Notes under the pieces: generated by a model | Database searches by the model: none | What the model saw: only the letters and a program-made list of their open reading frames with translations | Told to the model about the DNA's origin: nothing | DNA from: B33-G16 sp964611035 | Lineage (GTDB): Bacteria > Desulfobacterota > DSM-4660 > Desulfatiglandales > B25-G16 | NCBI GenBank assembly: GCA_964611035.1 | Contig: CAZSWT010000022.1 | Coordinates: 1 to 48,459 of the forward strand | Length of the DNA stretch: 48,459 bases | Direction of reading: 5' to 3' | Position numbers and translations under genes: made by a program | Shown: piece by piece, positions 7,217 to 15,590 of the stretch | Layout: each line of letters opens with the position of its first letter | How positions within the stretch are numbered: position 1 is the stretch's first letter

Positions 7217-8215
7217 TCACTGTCTCTTTCGCTCCCGCTTTGGCGTCAGTGCTTTTAGCCGCTTTGATTCAATACCCAATACATACACCTCTTTTAGTAG
7301 ATGATTGACTATATCAAGAACAGATCGTAGATCTTCTAATTCTGGCAAATATCCACGGTGCGCTGATGCGTGACCGACTTCAAGTACGTTTTCTAGTATT
7401 TCCTTATTCTTTGGGGTTATATGTTTCTCTTTTTCCAATTGGCTTAGTTTCCGCGCAAAGTCACCAATATCTCCTACTAAATCATTACAGACAACATCAA
7501 TCACTGCCCTAAGACCCATAGAAGGTAAGGCCTTCATTTCCTTGTGCAGGCCATAATAAACTTCTTCCATTAGCAATTGGATAGTCGAATTAAGATGGCA
7601 ATGCCAGCTAGGTATGCTTAGAGAAGTTTTAGTACCATTTCGATCAATCTCCTGAAGAAAAAGTGAAATACCTTTATTTTGCTCAGTCAAGACATTAGAT
7701 CTAAAAATAGATGTTTTAGCCCATTGGCGAAGTTGAGATATAACGTCATCAAACGTTTTGTATTTAAGAATGCTTTCGCTAGGCGTTACAGATACGTTTG
7801 ATGATTTCAATAAATCAGTACTGTATCCACCCCAAATTGGAACTTTTGTTAGATAAACTAACCCTTTTCTTACTTGATTCTCTGGTAAATCTACTTCCTT
7901 GACTAATTGATCCAAACCTATTGTTGCGCCCGGAGATTGTTTATAGATTCTACGCAATACTGAGAATATGTGACTACACCTATACAGAATACTTTCGACC
8001 CTCTGATCTTCGTTTTTGAACTCTGACAAAGCCAGTAAGCTCAATTGATATTTATTATCTTTTTTCTCCATGTAATGGCTTTCCCCCAACTTATCCAGCT
8101 CGTCTAAGTGGTCTTCATGGGCAGCGCGAAACTTTAGAGCGTCAACACCACCAGGTGCGCCTAATGCCTGTGAAACCAGTTCTCTTAATAGATCTTTAAA
8201 TATTCCGTTTACCAC
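7217..8215 (-). CDS. DUF4145-type protein with N-terminal winged-helix region
   Basis: The 332-residue product has an N-terminal helical, winged-helix-like half (about residues 1-130, with VEDLPENQVRKGLVYL-type helix patterns) and a C-terminal DUF4145-like domain (about 225-320). The latter includes MGLRAVIDVVCNDLVGD, then a helix pair with LEVGHASAHRGYLPE, the conserved G-x-x-xAH element. DUF4145 is common in restriction and defence loci, but its biochemistry is not settled. As a cassette it sits between attC D and an IS110-type relic. The tail is basic (KRERKRQ). Confidence 0.65.
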   Translation of the reverse strand: MVNGIFKDLLRELVSQALGAPGGVDALKFRAAHEDHLDELDKLGESHYMEKKDNKYQLSLLALSEFKNEDQRVESILYRCSHIFSVLRRIYKQSPGATIGLDQLVKEVDLPENQVRKGLVYLTKVPIWGGYSTDLLKSSNVSVTPSESILKYKTFDDVISQLRQWAKTSIFRSNVLTEQNKGISLFLQEIDRNGTKTSLSIPSWHCHLNSTIQLLMEEVYYGLHKEMKALPSMGLRAVIDVVCNDLVGDIGDFARKLSQLEKEKHITPKNKEILENVLEVGHASAHRGYLPELEDLRSVLDIVNHLLKEVYVLGIESKRLKALTPKRERKRQ

Positions 8216-8344
8216 TTAAAACTCTTTCTGGCTTTAGTACGTAATCTCGCATAAGGGATCATAAGTTATATGAATACCCCATGGAGACACAACTTCATAT
8301 ATAATGGATAAAAAAATTACAACAAATAAGAGGAGGTATGTCCC

Positions 8345-8521
8345 ATGAGATTAAAATATTATGCCAGAAATCAGAAGAAAAGTAAAGGCTATGTTCAGCA
8401 GCCAGATCTGTTGATGGTAGGAGTGGATGTAAGCAAGGTGAAACATGATGCTTGTATAGGTACTCAAATTTGTTTGCAAAATCGAAAAATAGAGGTGTGT
8501 CCAATCTTACGCCCTAATTGA
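8345..8521 (+). pseudogene. N-terminal relic of an IS110-family transposase
   Basis: A plus-strand frame of 58 codons with an AGGAGG ribosome binding site contains LLMVGVDVSKVKHDACIG. This is the first D-x-S-K catalytic motif of the DEDD transposases of IS110/IS1111 elements. After about residue 40 the similarity stops, the frame continues into unrelated sequence and it ends inside the adjacent attC. A full IS110 transposase has about 300-400 residues, so most of the element is gone. Members of the IS1111 branch are known to target attC sites, which makes its position beside attC C notable. Confidence 0.7.
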
Positions 8522-8575
8522 GCCGGTTTGGTGAAGCGAAGCTGTACCATGGTCGGCTCGAATGATTCGTTAGGC
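8511..8575 (-). other. candidate attC site C
   Basis: The minus strand runs from GCCTAAC, a perfect R'' box, through GAGCCG and CCGGCTC paired arms to ATTAGGGC. The R' box lacks the G of GTT. The length is 65 bp. No stop codon lies close on the R'' side, since the next gene ends about 218 bp away, so some DNA has been added or a gene lost. Confidence 0.75.
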
Positions 8576-8792
8576 CAGTTCTTCATTTTGTCCTATGTCA
8601 CCAAGCTATTGCCCAAACCCAAATTTGAGACATACTTCTCGTTTACAATAAATTGTGCTTCAATAAAATTAATAACTTATAGTGGTTACCCAGGAAAGAC
8701 TTATTAATAAAAACTCAAAAAATATACTCGGGCAACAGCCTGGCAAGGCCTGAACCCTCATTCTGATAATGAGTTTACCAAAGCATTGCTTA

Positions 8793-9095
8793 TTAATCTT
8801 GGAATTTCAGAACATTTTGTGACCTTGGCCTTTGATGGTAATACCAAACAACTTCAGAATCAGAAAGGTTAGGATGCTCGTTTGCCAATCTGTCTTCCAT
8901 TTGGTCTTGTAACTCTTGGATTGAGGTTCGGATATTTTTTATGAGTTTAGCTGATTCCACTATGGTTTTGGATGTTTTTCCGTAGGAGCGTTGTAGTTTG
9001 ATTGATAAATCTAAAAAGAATTCCGATATATCTTCGAGCTTTTTACCTGAGTCTTGGTGCTCTTTCAGGGTAAATCCTTTGTATTTCTTTGGCAT
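8793..9095 (-). CDS. hypothetical coiled-coil protein, 100 aa
   Basis: The product is largely helical, with heptad-like spacing in KKLEDISEFFLDLSIKLQRS and in the helix of IRTSIQELQDQMEDRL, so it probably oligomerises. The C-terminus is basic and aromatic (EVVWYYHQRPRSQNVLKFQD). A clear AGGAG lies 7 bp before the ATG. I do not recognise a function. It lies in the long interval between attC C and attC B, upstream (in map order) of a zinc-ribbon gene and a TIR gene. Confidence 0.6.
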   Translation of the reverse strand: MPKKYKGFTLKEHQDSGKKLEDISEFFLDLSIKLQRSYGKTSKTIVESAKLIKNIRTSIQELQDQMEDRLANEHPNLSDSEVVWYYHQRPRSQNVLKFQD

Positions 9096-9210
9096 AACAA
9101 TCTCCTTTTGTTAGGGTAAGTTCTCAGTCCTTGTTCAGCCCATTGCCATAGACGGATTTCTCAAAGACGTTATCCCTTTGTCCAAAGTCAAGGCCGACCA
9201 AATGTAATTT

Positions 9211-9345
9211 CTACGGTGTATACTCTGTACCACTGCAATTCGGGCAAGGTGGCAGAGTATCTGTATCATCATCAAGCACCACTGATTGACCGCAGTTTTT
9301 GCACACATATGTGCCTTTACCTGGTTTCTCTCCTGTAGTTGCCAT
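9211..9345 (-). CDS. small zinc-ribbon protein, 44 aa
   Basis: The product carries two CxxC knuckles, YVCKNCGQ and PPCPNCSG, separated by about 20 residues including VVLDDDTDTLP. This is a classic single zinc ribbon of the rubredoxin/zinc-ribbon type. An AGGGAG ribosome binding site stands about 7 bp before the ATG at 9345. Similar 40-50-residue zinc-ribbon proteins are widespread and of unknown role. They could bind nucleic acid or a partner protein. Confidence 0.8.
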   Translation of the reverse strand: MATTGEKPGKGTYVCKNCGQSVVLDDDTDTLPPCPNCSGTEYTP

Positions 9346-9653
9346 ATTTTTCTCCCTTCATTAATTAAAGATTGAGCATCGAGAAGAATAGCTATAGCCT
9401 TTTAAGCCTATGAAATAGCAAGATGAGCCCTGATGTTGAACCTATTCGAGAGTTCCAGGGACACTTTTCTTATTTTTCAATAATACCTGTTCAGAGTCTA
9501 TCGATTTCTCCCCCTACATTCAAGAGTTAGGTATGCTGTCCCAAGATATTTAGAAAACTTCTTTTCTGACAATTCTTTCATTATCTATAGGCTCTCAAAC
9601 TCTTTAAAAAATCGTGAGGAGATTTAAGCAGAAGGAGGCTGTCCTTGAAATTG
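9346..9653. other. 308-bp gap, nothing recognised
   Basis: The gap shows no open frame of note, no attC-like palindrome and no clear terminator. Confidence 0.4.
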
Positions 9654-9842
9654 CTAAACTCGAAAGGCAAGGTATGTCTTTCTCTCTTTAGCCAGTTCTT
9701 CCACAAAATGCCAGCTCCTTCTTTCTACAAAGTCTGCGGTGAGGGGGGTGCCGATTTTAATATTCTCTGGGAATAAAATAGGTATGAGCCTTTTCTTCCA
9801 CACCCGTGACTTTTTGATTTCATTATGTCTCCATATTGGCAC
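9654..9842 (-). CDS. uncertain open frame, possibly a gene remnant
   Basis: This frame has no ATG, only GTG at 9842, and no ribosome binding site, but is open further upstream into the end of the TIR gene in another frame. The composition (KKSRVWKKRLIPILFPENIK) looks protein-like. I do not recognise it. It may be the tail of a lost gene or chance. Confidence 0.25.
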   Translation of the reverse strand: MPIWRHNEIKKSRVWKKRLIPILFPENIKIGTPLTADFVERRSWHFVEELAKERKTYLAFRV

Positions 9843-9865
9843 TGCTTTATGAATAAGGTTGGGTT

Positions 9866-10918
9866 TCAGGTCTCTTCTATTTGTTTTACCAGTCCTTCAA
9901 GGTAACAGACCAATTGCCAGTGGTGTAGGTGCGAGAGTTGAGTATGAGATGAAACACCAAAATAATCTTTTAGAAGCATTCGAAGTTTTTGGCTTTTCAT
10001 GTTCAACCCCAGATGCTCCAGGAGTTCTATTTCCTTTTTGTAAAGTTGAGGTCTTGTGTGGATATATCCTTTCATGCTTGCTGCTCTTTCGATTCTTCCT
10101 TGAATTGTGTTGCTGTATTTGACTTCTAAATATCTAATGATCGCTGGTGCACATTCTTTTGGCCAAGTCCATATGATAATGTATTTGTTGTTTTTAATGC
10201 CCCAGTCTTTTTTAAAGTTGCTATACAAGACGCTGTATGCTCTTTTGCCAAACCTCTTTTCTCTTTGCTCACCAATCTTATTAAAGAGTGTCGTAATACG
10301 TTGTTTCAATAAGGGATCGGCTCCAATACTATCAGGTGGTGGCAATATCTTTTGTTCTGGTCGTTTTGTAGTGATTATGTAATCGCCTGCAACCTGTACG
10401 TTCCTGTTGCCGGCAATATTCATGAATGTCGTTGGTTCTACCCTCTCTGATGTAAACTTGGTTTTTTTCTCATGCTCTGAACTTCTTGGTAAAATTTTGT
10501 TTCTTATATCATAGCTCTGATCATTTAAGGCTTGAATTGCCTCCAAAAATACCTTTTGTGCCTGCTTAACATTTAGCCCAACGAGATCGATAAAAACAAT
10601 TTGGGCGAGCAAACCGGTCAATTTACAGTCTCTTACTTTAACAGGAATAAGCAATCGTTTTTCGCCTGTAGGATCTTTTGCAAATGCCGCAGCCCATTCG
10701 GGAGGTGTGTACAGTGCATCTAAATAGTCAGGCGATAAAACTGAGATTGTTCTGTGGGCTACTTTTGTTGCCTTATCCATCTCTAAGACAAAATTTGAGC
10801 CGGGCTGAAAATCTGTTTCCTGCATTACATATGAGTATCCAGCCTCATGTAAGTACTCTCCGAGACCTTTTGCCCAAAGAATATCGGTTTTGTTATAGCT
10901 GATAAAAAAATCTTTCAT
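9866..10918 (-). CDS. TIR-domain protein with unidentified C-terminal domain (probable defence effector)
   Basis: The N-terminal 130 residues form a TIR_2-type domain: DFFISYNKTDILWAKGLGEY, then SVLSPDYLDALYTPPEWAA and a strand RLLIPVKVRDC. TIR domains of this type in bacteria usually hydrolyse NAD or make signalling nucleotides during phage defence. A linker follows. A C-terminal domain (about residues 195-350) contains RFGKRAYSVLYSNFKKDWGI and SSHTQLSHLHHWQLVCYLEG, which I cannot name; it may sense infection or bind DNA. It lies 133 bp downstream of the restriction-modification gene on the same strand, which supports a defence role. Confidence 0.75.
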   Translation of the reverse strand: MKDFFISYNKTDILWAKGLGEYLHEAGYSYVMQETDFQPGSNFVLEMDKATKVAHRTISVLSPDYLDALYTPPEWAAAFAKDPTGEKRLLIPVKVRDCKLTGLLAQIVFIDLVGLNVKQAQKVFLEAIQALNDQSYDIRNKILPRSSEHEKKTKFTSERVEPTTFMNIAGNRNVQVAGDYIITTKRPEQKILPPPDSIGADPLLKQRITTLFNKIGEQREKRFGKRAYSVLYSNFKKDWGIKNNKYIIIWTWPKECAPAIIRYLEVKYSNTIQGRIERAASMKGYIHTRPQLYKKEIELLEHLGLNMKSQKLRMLLKDYFGVSSHTQLSHLHHWQLVCYLEGLVKQIEET

Positions 10919-11051
10919 TGATTACTCTGTTTCTTATTCTCTCAGTTGGTTATTCTTATTTATCTTATACTTGGCAGCTTGGTTAAGTAAACTGTTATTG
11001 CAAATCCCAGTGGTTAGACGCCTTCTCTGAGTTTCATGGACTCTGCTCCTT

Positions 11052-13937
11052 TTATTGTATACTTTGTTCCACAATCTTAATTTCTTCCTCAGTCAATCCA
11101 TATACCTCATAAACCATCTGATCAATCTGTGGATCAGTGGCCTCAATTTGGCGCTGGAGTACAGTTTTGGTTTGGGCTTCTTTGACCTCGGCCAGTTGTT
11201 TATGCAAATCCAACATTCTTTCAGCTAAGGAAACTATACGGTCATGTTGAGCTTTGTCAGTGGGGTCATTAAAATTTATTGCCCTGAATGGCAATTCCCT
11301 CGTTTGCTTTAATACGATCTTAGGAAAATCGTCTCTTCGTCCTACACTGTGAATTGCTAAGAAGTACCAAGAAAGGAGTTTGCTGTTTATTATTCCTAAG
11401 GGGTAGAAAATGCTATATGACTCGTCCGTGAGCAAAAGACTTTGCATAGATTTATTTGTAATGAAATCTTCGTCAACATATACCGCTTGGAGTTGGAATT
11501 GTCGGCTTATAATTTCACGCAAGAGCAATCGAGGCCCGTTGAAATACTTATACGGCTTAAATTCAGCAAGTGTCTCATCATATCGAATGAATACCCGTTC
11601 GCCTTTCTTTATTCTGTAACGCCTTACCGTTCCCTTAAAAGCCAAGTAGGGATTAGTATTCGGCTTTTCAGGGGTATTGTGAAAAGGGGTTACACCCCGC
11701 TGAATATCCATAACATCTGATAGCTTTCCTCCTATTCTGGTAACCTTGTTGGTTATATCCTGCTCAATATCCGACAGTGTAATGAGAAATTCGTTTCGGT
11801 CTTTCTTGATCCATTTGGCGGCATCAGCGTTTTTAGTGTAGTCTGCAAATTCTTCAACAGAATGGATTTTATGCCTTAAGGGAAAAACCACAAGATTTAC
11901 AGGAGCCTTTTTCACACTTACCAAAGCACTATTGCTATCAGCCCTTTCGGCAATAACGATCACTGTGTCTACATAAGCACCAAACACATCATAAGGCATG
12001 GACGCAAATTCTACTGGTTTGAATCGAAGTGAGAAAAATTCTCGGAAGGGCTTCATTGATGGAGCTGATACCCAAGCGGACTGGACGATCATTCCGAAAA
12101 GACCAGTTTCATTTAGTATAGAAGATGCCTTTTCCATAAAAAGTACAAAACTATCATCTGTTAACTGACAAGTTTCAAAATGACTGCGGTAATAAAGTTG
12201 TTGCCCTTCATCTGCAAAGGCCCCATATGGCGGATTACCAATAACGGCATCAAATCCACCTGGCGCCATGATCTCCGGGAACTCGGCCTTCCAGTCAAAG
12301 GCGTTGATGCGGTACATCTCTTCTTCATCGAGGAGGGACATTTGTTGGCCTTTGTAAAAGTCCGGTCCAATTAAGGAGTTGCCGCATTTTATGTTGTTTG
12401 CCAGATCGGGCAGGACACGCTGGTGGAACAATACAAGCTGCTGGGAGATGGTCTGCTCATCCTCTCCTTCCAGCACCTTGAGCAGCAATGAAAGCTTAGT
12501 GACCTCCACGGCTTGAGGATCAATATCCACACCGTAGATGTTATTAAGAAGGATACGTTTGCGCTCGTCGGTGGTCAGTTTCCATTCGCCGGTGTCGGTC
12601 TGGTAGAGGCGAGGAGTACGCCCGGTGGTCCATTTTTGGGGGTCGTCCTTTATGTATTCATCACGATGCCAATCGAGTAGAAACTGGTACGCTCCTAAAA
12701 GAAAGGAACCAGATCCGCAGGCGGGATCAAGAATCCTTAATTTGCTGACCGCTCCACGTGGCCCTGGCTTCTTTCCCTGAACTAACTTTCCCACTGTCTG
12801 TTTAACGATGTAATCCACGATATAGGTGGGAGTATAGTAAACGCCACCCGCTTTTCGAACTTCCGGCTTATCTTCAACTACTGCATAATGAGCAGGGGTA
12901 AGGCGAATGACCTTTCCCAGGAATTGTTCATAAACCTGACCGAGAATGTTAGCAGGAAGAACAGAAAATTCATAAGGGCTGTCCGGGTAGTAGAGGTTCT
13001 TGAGAATATTTTTCAGTACCTTGTCGTCGATACTCAGATCAGGGGTGAGATTGTCGAGGCTGTCCTCAGAGCGCTCTTTTTCAGGTCGAAAGTGAAAAAG
13101 CCCGGAGTTATATCGGTCGTCAGCCTGGCGGAAAAGCTGAAACAGGCGTTGGTAGATCTGGGTGCCGTTTTGCAGGGCCATAAGCCTGCTATAAGTTTCA
13201 ATTCCGCGATCTTCGCAGATTCGCAGGAAAATGATCCTGTCTATGGTGCGCTGGACGGCAAAGTTGAGTTCCCGATGTGTGAGGTTAGGATTCCGTAGAG
13301 CAATGTTTCGAGCCAGAAGATCGCGCCAACGCTCGATCTCCTGTAAAAAGGCAGTGTCAACCTCAGCGGTTCCCCGCTTGGTCTTCTTTGACTCAACATA
13401 CTTATCAAACGAGCCTTTCAGGATCGCCTCACGAGAGAAGATATCTGCTATTTCCTTCCATCGATTCGTATAGTCGGTGTATGTTAGATAAAGGATACGG
13501 GAATGAGAAGCCTTATCTGTCTTGACAGGTTTAACACGGCAGTCATAGACTGCAAACTCTTCAAAATCAGTAAGGATACTGAGAGACAACTTTGCGCTCC
13601 AGGCGTAGCGGCGCAACTGATAGGCCGGGTGGATATCTTCCCTGATATCAACCGATGGCTTTTTGGCCTCAAGAAAAAATTTACGGACGCCACCTATGCG
13701 AAAGCTATAATCAGGCGCCTTGGTAGCCCCGCCTACCTTGATGGCGTCCTCATGGACCACTTCTTTGTAGGCCTCGGCATAGCCCTGTTTGTTGGTGATG
13801 TCCCAGCCCAATTCTTCGAATAAGGGATTGATAAATTCGAGACGCACCTGGGTTTCATTATATTTGCCCTGCTTGTAAGCCTCCAGGTTTCGGTCGAAAC
13901 GTTCAATTAGCTCGGAAATTCTGGCAGGAATAGTCAT
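11052..13937 (-). CDS. type IIG restriction-modification enzyme (Eco57I/TaqI-C-like)
   Basis: This 961-residue single-chain enzyme should both methylate adenine and cut DNA. The N-terminal nuclease domain shows D76 in APDYSF and E90-A-K92 in FFLEAKKP. The N6-adenine methyltransferase core has motif I LDPACGSGSFLLGAY (about residue 400) and motif IV NPPYG (about residue 570). The C-terminal third is a TaqI-like target-recognition domain (SDVMDIQRGVTPF, YLAFKGT, LLLREIISRQF). An extra 26 residues upstream derive from a CGCAGAGA-type repeat, so I prefer the ATG at 13937, although its ribosome binding site is weak. The gene is intact. It is large for an integron cassette. Confidence 0.9.
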   Translation of the reverse strand: MTIPARISELIERFDRNLEAYKQGKYNETQVRLEFINPLFEELGWDITNKQGYAEAYKEVVHEDAIKVGGATKAPDYSFRIGGVRKFFLEAKKPSVDIREDIHPAYQLRRYAWSAKLSLSILTDFEEFAVYDCRVKPVKTDKASHSRILYLTYTDYTNRWKEIADIFSREAILKGSFDKYVESKKTKRGTAEVDTAFLQEIERWRDLLARNIALRNPNLTHRELNFAVQRTIDRIIFLRICEDRGIETYSRLMALQNGTQIYQRLFQLFRQADDRYNSGLFHFRPEKERSEDSLDNLTPDLSIDDKVLKNILKNLYYPDSPYEFSVLPANILGQVYEQFLGKVIRLTPAHYAVVEDKPEVRKAGGVYYTPTYIVDYIVKQTVGKLVQGKKPGPRGAVSKLRILDPACGSGSFLLGAYQFLLDWHRDEYIKDDPQKWTTGRTPRLYQTDTGEWKLTTDERKRILLNNIYGVDIDPQAVEVTKLSLLLKVLEGEDEQTISQQLVLFHQRVLPDLANNIKCGNSLIGPDFYKGQQMSLLDEEEMYRINAFDWKAEFPEIMAPGGFDAVIGNPPYGAFADEGQQLYYRSHFETCQLTDDSFVLFMEKASSILNETGLFGMIVQSAWVSAPSMKPFREFFSLRFKPVEFASMPYDVFGAYVDTVIVIAERADSNSALVSVKKAPVNLVVFPLRHKIHSVEEFADYTKNADAAKWIKKDRNEFLITLSDIEQDITNKVTRIGGKLSDVMDIQRGVTPFHNTPEKPNTNPYLAFKGTVRRYRIKKGERVFIRYDETLAEFKPYKYFNGPRLLLREIISRQFQLQAVYVDEDFITNKSMQSLLLTDESYSIFYPLGIINSKLLSWYFLAIHSVGRRDDFPKIVLKQTRELPFRAINFNDPTDKAQHDRIVSLAERMLDLHKQLAEVKEAQTKTVLQRQIEATDPQIDQMVYEVYGLTEEEIKIVEQSIQ

Positions 13938-14001
13938 AATTTCGTAATAGCTCAATAAATAGGGGTAATGAGATCTTCCAGCTTTATTTTCACCGCAAAG
14001 C

Positions 14002-14155
14002 CGCAGAGAACGCAAAGGACAACCTTTTTTTATTTTTCGCTGAGAGGGCGAAAAACAAAAAGACCTATCCTCCTGGAAAGAAATTGATTTTCATTTGCCG
14101 TCCTCTCAACGGCAAAGGAAAAAGTATTTTACTCTGCGTCCTTTGCGTCTCTGCG
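14002..14155. repeat. inverted repeat upstream of the restriction-modification gene
   Basis: CGCAGAGAACGCAAAGGAC (14002-14020) faces GTCCTTTGCGTCTCTGCG (14138-14155), nearly perfect complements about 118 bp apart. Inside is a second palindromic pair built on CGCTGAGAGGGCG / GCCGTCCTCTCAACGGC. CGCAGAGACGCAAAGG-type repeats are common dispersed elements in many bacterial genomes. It resembles a small non-autonomous element rather than a promoter structure. Confidence 0.6.
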
Positions 14156-14223
14156 GTGCCTTTTTCATGCAACTGCCCCAGTTTATTGAGCAGATACATG
14201 ATTTCTCTTAAAAAAATAACGCT

Positions 14224-14288
14224 GCGGCTAACCGGCTGGCAAAGGAGCGCAGCGGATTTGCCAGTCCGTGTTCAGCCGATTGTTAACT
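14224..14288 (-). other. candidate attC site B
   Basis: The minus strand runs from GTTAAC, overlapping the stop codon of the endonuclease III-like gene, through CGGCTG, ACTGGCAAA, TTTGCCAG and CCGGTTAGCCGC. The L-box arms pair with one bulged base. This is the most classical attC in the window, resembling proteobacterial gene-cassette sites in both sequence and length (65 bp). Confidence 0.85.
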
Positions 14289-15041
14289 GTTCCTGTTATA
14301 TTGACATAGGTCTTTCATATAACAGTCTTTGCAATTTGGTTGTTTGGGTTTACACCAATTACGTCCTATTTCCCAGGTAGGTAAATCCATAAGGCCTGGG
14401 AACTCTGGATAAAGGGATCGCGCTCGATAAATGATTTCTTCCACAGTAGCCCCATCGTTGACCAATCCCAATCTTACAAAAACCCTCCGGACATGAACAT
14501 CTATAGATATGTCAATAGAAAAATAGTCACTGAACGGAATCTTTAAGTCACGTGCCAGTATATTTGCTGCCATAGTTGCTATTTTTGGTCCAACTCCGTT
14601 AAACTGAAGAAACTCATATACAACTTTGGCGCTGGATGGTCTATTATCCCAGATCTGGGCGGCGTTGCCATTGTATCTTTCCTGAATTGTAACAATGGCA
14701 TCGAAAAAGTTCTGGCTCATTTTATCAGGAAATCGGTGAAGTGCCTTTGGTTTGGTCATTAGATTTTTAACATCTTCCAGAGAGAGTCTTTCGATGGTTG
14801 AAAACTTAAAATCGCCGAGTTTTGAGGCGAACCGATATGGAATTAACCAAGCCAGTTCTGCCTTAAATTGCCTATCCATAACACATGCAAGCACAAAGGC
14901 GTGGGGATATTTTTCAATCTCATTAAGGAGATTATCTGCATTCTTGTCCTTTGTAAATTGGACCAACTGGGGAGGTGCATTAAATAACTCTTTTCCTTTT
15001 TTAATAAGGCGTTCAGAAATGATGTTATCGTTTATCGTCAT
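14283..15041 (-). CDS. endonuclease III-like HhH-GPD DNA glycosylase with Fe-S cluster
   Basis: The protein of about 252 residues carries the helix-hairpin-helix (FNGVGPKIATMAANI) with the catalytic-type lysine, the conserved aspartate of the GPD loop (SIDISIDVHVRRV), and a C-terminal four-cysteine iron-sulfur loop with spacing C-x6-C-x2-C-x5-C (WCKPKQPNCKDC, then C in DLCQY). It probably removes damaged or modified bases and nicks the strand. It lacks other known subgroup signatures, so its substrate is open; a role in restricting modified DNA is possible. The ATG at 15041 follows GGAAGGA and is preferred over the upstream GTG. It forms a single-gene cassette between attC A and B. Confidence 0.85.
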   Translation of the reverse strand: MTINDNIISERLIKKGKELFNAPPQLVQFTKDKNADNLLNEIEKYPHAFVLACVMDRQFKAELAWLIPYRFASKLGDFKFSTIERLSLEDVKNLMTKPKALHRFPDKMSQNFFDAIVTIQERYNGNAAQIWDNRPSSAKVVYEFLQFNGVGPKIATMAANILARDLKIPFSDYFSIDISIDVHVRRVFVRLGLVNDGATVEEIIYRARSLYPEFPGLMDLPTWEIGRNWCKPKQPNCKDCYMKDLCQYNRNS

Positions 15042-15064
15042 AAATCCTTCCACTAATTTCTTAC

Positions 15065-15151
15065 AGCTAACGCCCCGGTCAGCTGCGCTGGGCCGCCAGA
15101 GCGAGGAACGAGCGGCAGCGGTACAGCGCCAGCTGGACCAACATGTTGGAA
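15065..15151 (-). other. candidate attC site A
   Basis: The minus strand runs from TTCCAAC, 2 bp after the stop of the 148-aa gene, to GTTAGCT. The arms GGTCCAGCTGGCGCTG and CAGCGCAGCTGACC pair across about 30 bases containing GCTGCCGCTCG-type variable stem. At about 87 bp it is the longest of the candidates. Confidence 0.8.
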
Positions 15152-15152
15152 G

Positions 15153-15590
15153 CTATTCGTCCGCAACCTGTATTACCCTATCCTTAATCTTCACGTAGCT
15201 CTCTTCTTCAGGAAGAGGTGGCAGGATGGAAGAGTCATGAATCGAAAGCGTTTCTGGAATTTCTCTTGGAGGACGAGATAGCTCGGCCAAAGAAATAATT
15301 CCGAGCGCCCCCTTGGCAAGAGGCCCTGCTGGTATCTTTTTGATACGATACGTTCTGCAAATGCTGATCTTCTTCCGGACTTCGGAAGCTTCCACCCTAA
15401 CTTTCTCGCGGTCGATGGTATCGAGGAGTTTGCCTGATTCTGGATCACGGACTTCAAGCTCGCTCTCAGCCAACACGGCAAACTTCATCCCGTGACGAAC
15501 ACCGTGCTGATCCCCGATATTAATCACGAGCTCTTTTGAGTTAAGTATGGCTGCCACACGTCCTTCTAAGCGTTTTGTGATGTTATTCAT
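15153..15590 (-). CDS. hypothetical soluble protein, beta-rich, 145 aa
   Basis: The start of the protein, VAAILNSKELVINIGDQHGV followed by RHGMKF, has the pattern of small beta-barrel domains seen in FlgT-like and related proteins. The C-terminal third is proline-rich (LSRPPREIPETL, ILPPLPEEES) and probably unstructured. The ATG at 15590 has GGGTGAT in front and is preferred over a GTG three codons earlier. It overlaps the upstream membrane-protein gene by 8 bp, so the two are translationally coupled and form a two-gene cassette. No specific function is recognised. Confidence 0.65.
   Translation of the reverse strand: MNNITKRLEGRVAAILNSKELVINIGDQHGVRHGMKFAVLAESELEVRDPESGKLLDTIDREKVRVEASEVRKKISICRTYRIKKIPAGPLAKGALGIISLAELSRPPREIPETLSIHDSSILPPLPEEESYVKIKDRVIQVADE

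Noticed and set aside
8295..8504. 69-codon minus-strand frame opposite the IS110 relic
   Set aside because: The plus strand carries a clear IS110 catalytic motif, so the minus frame is a shadow.
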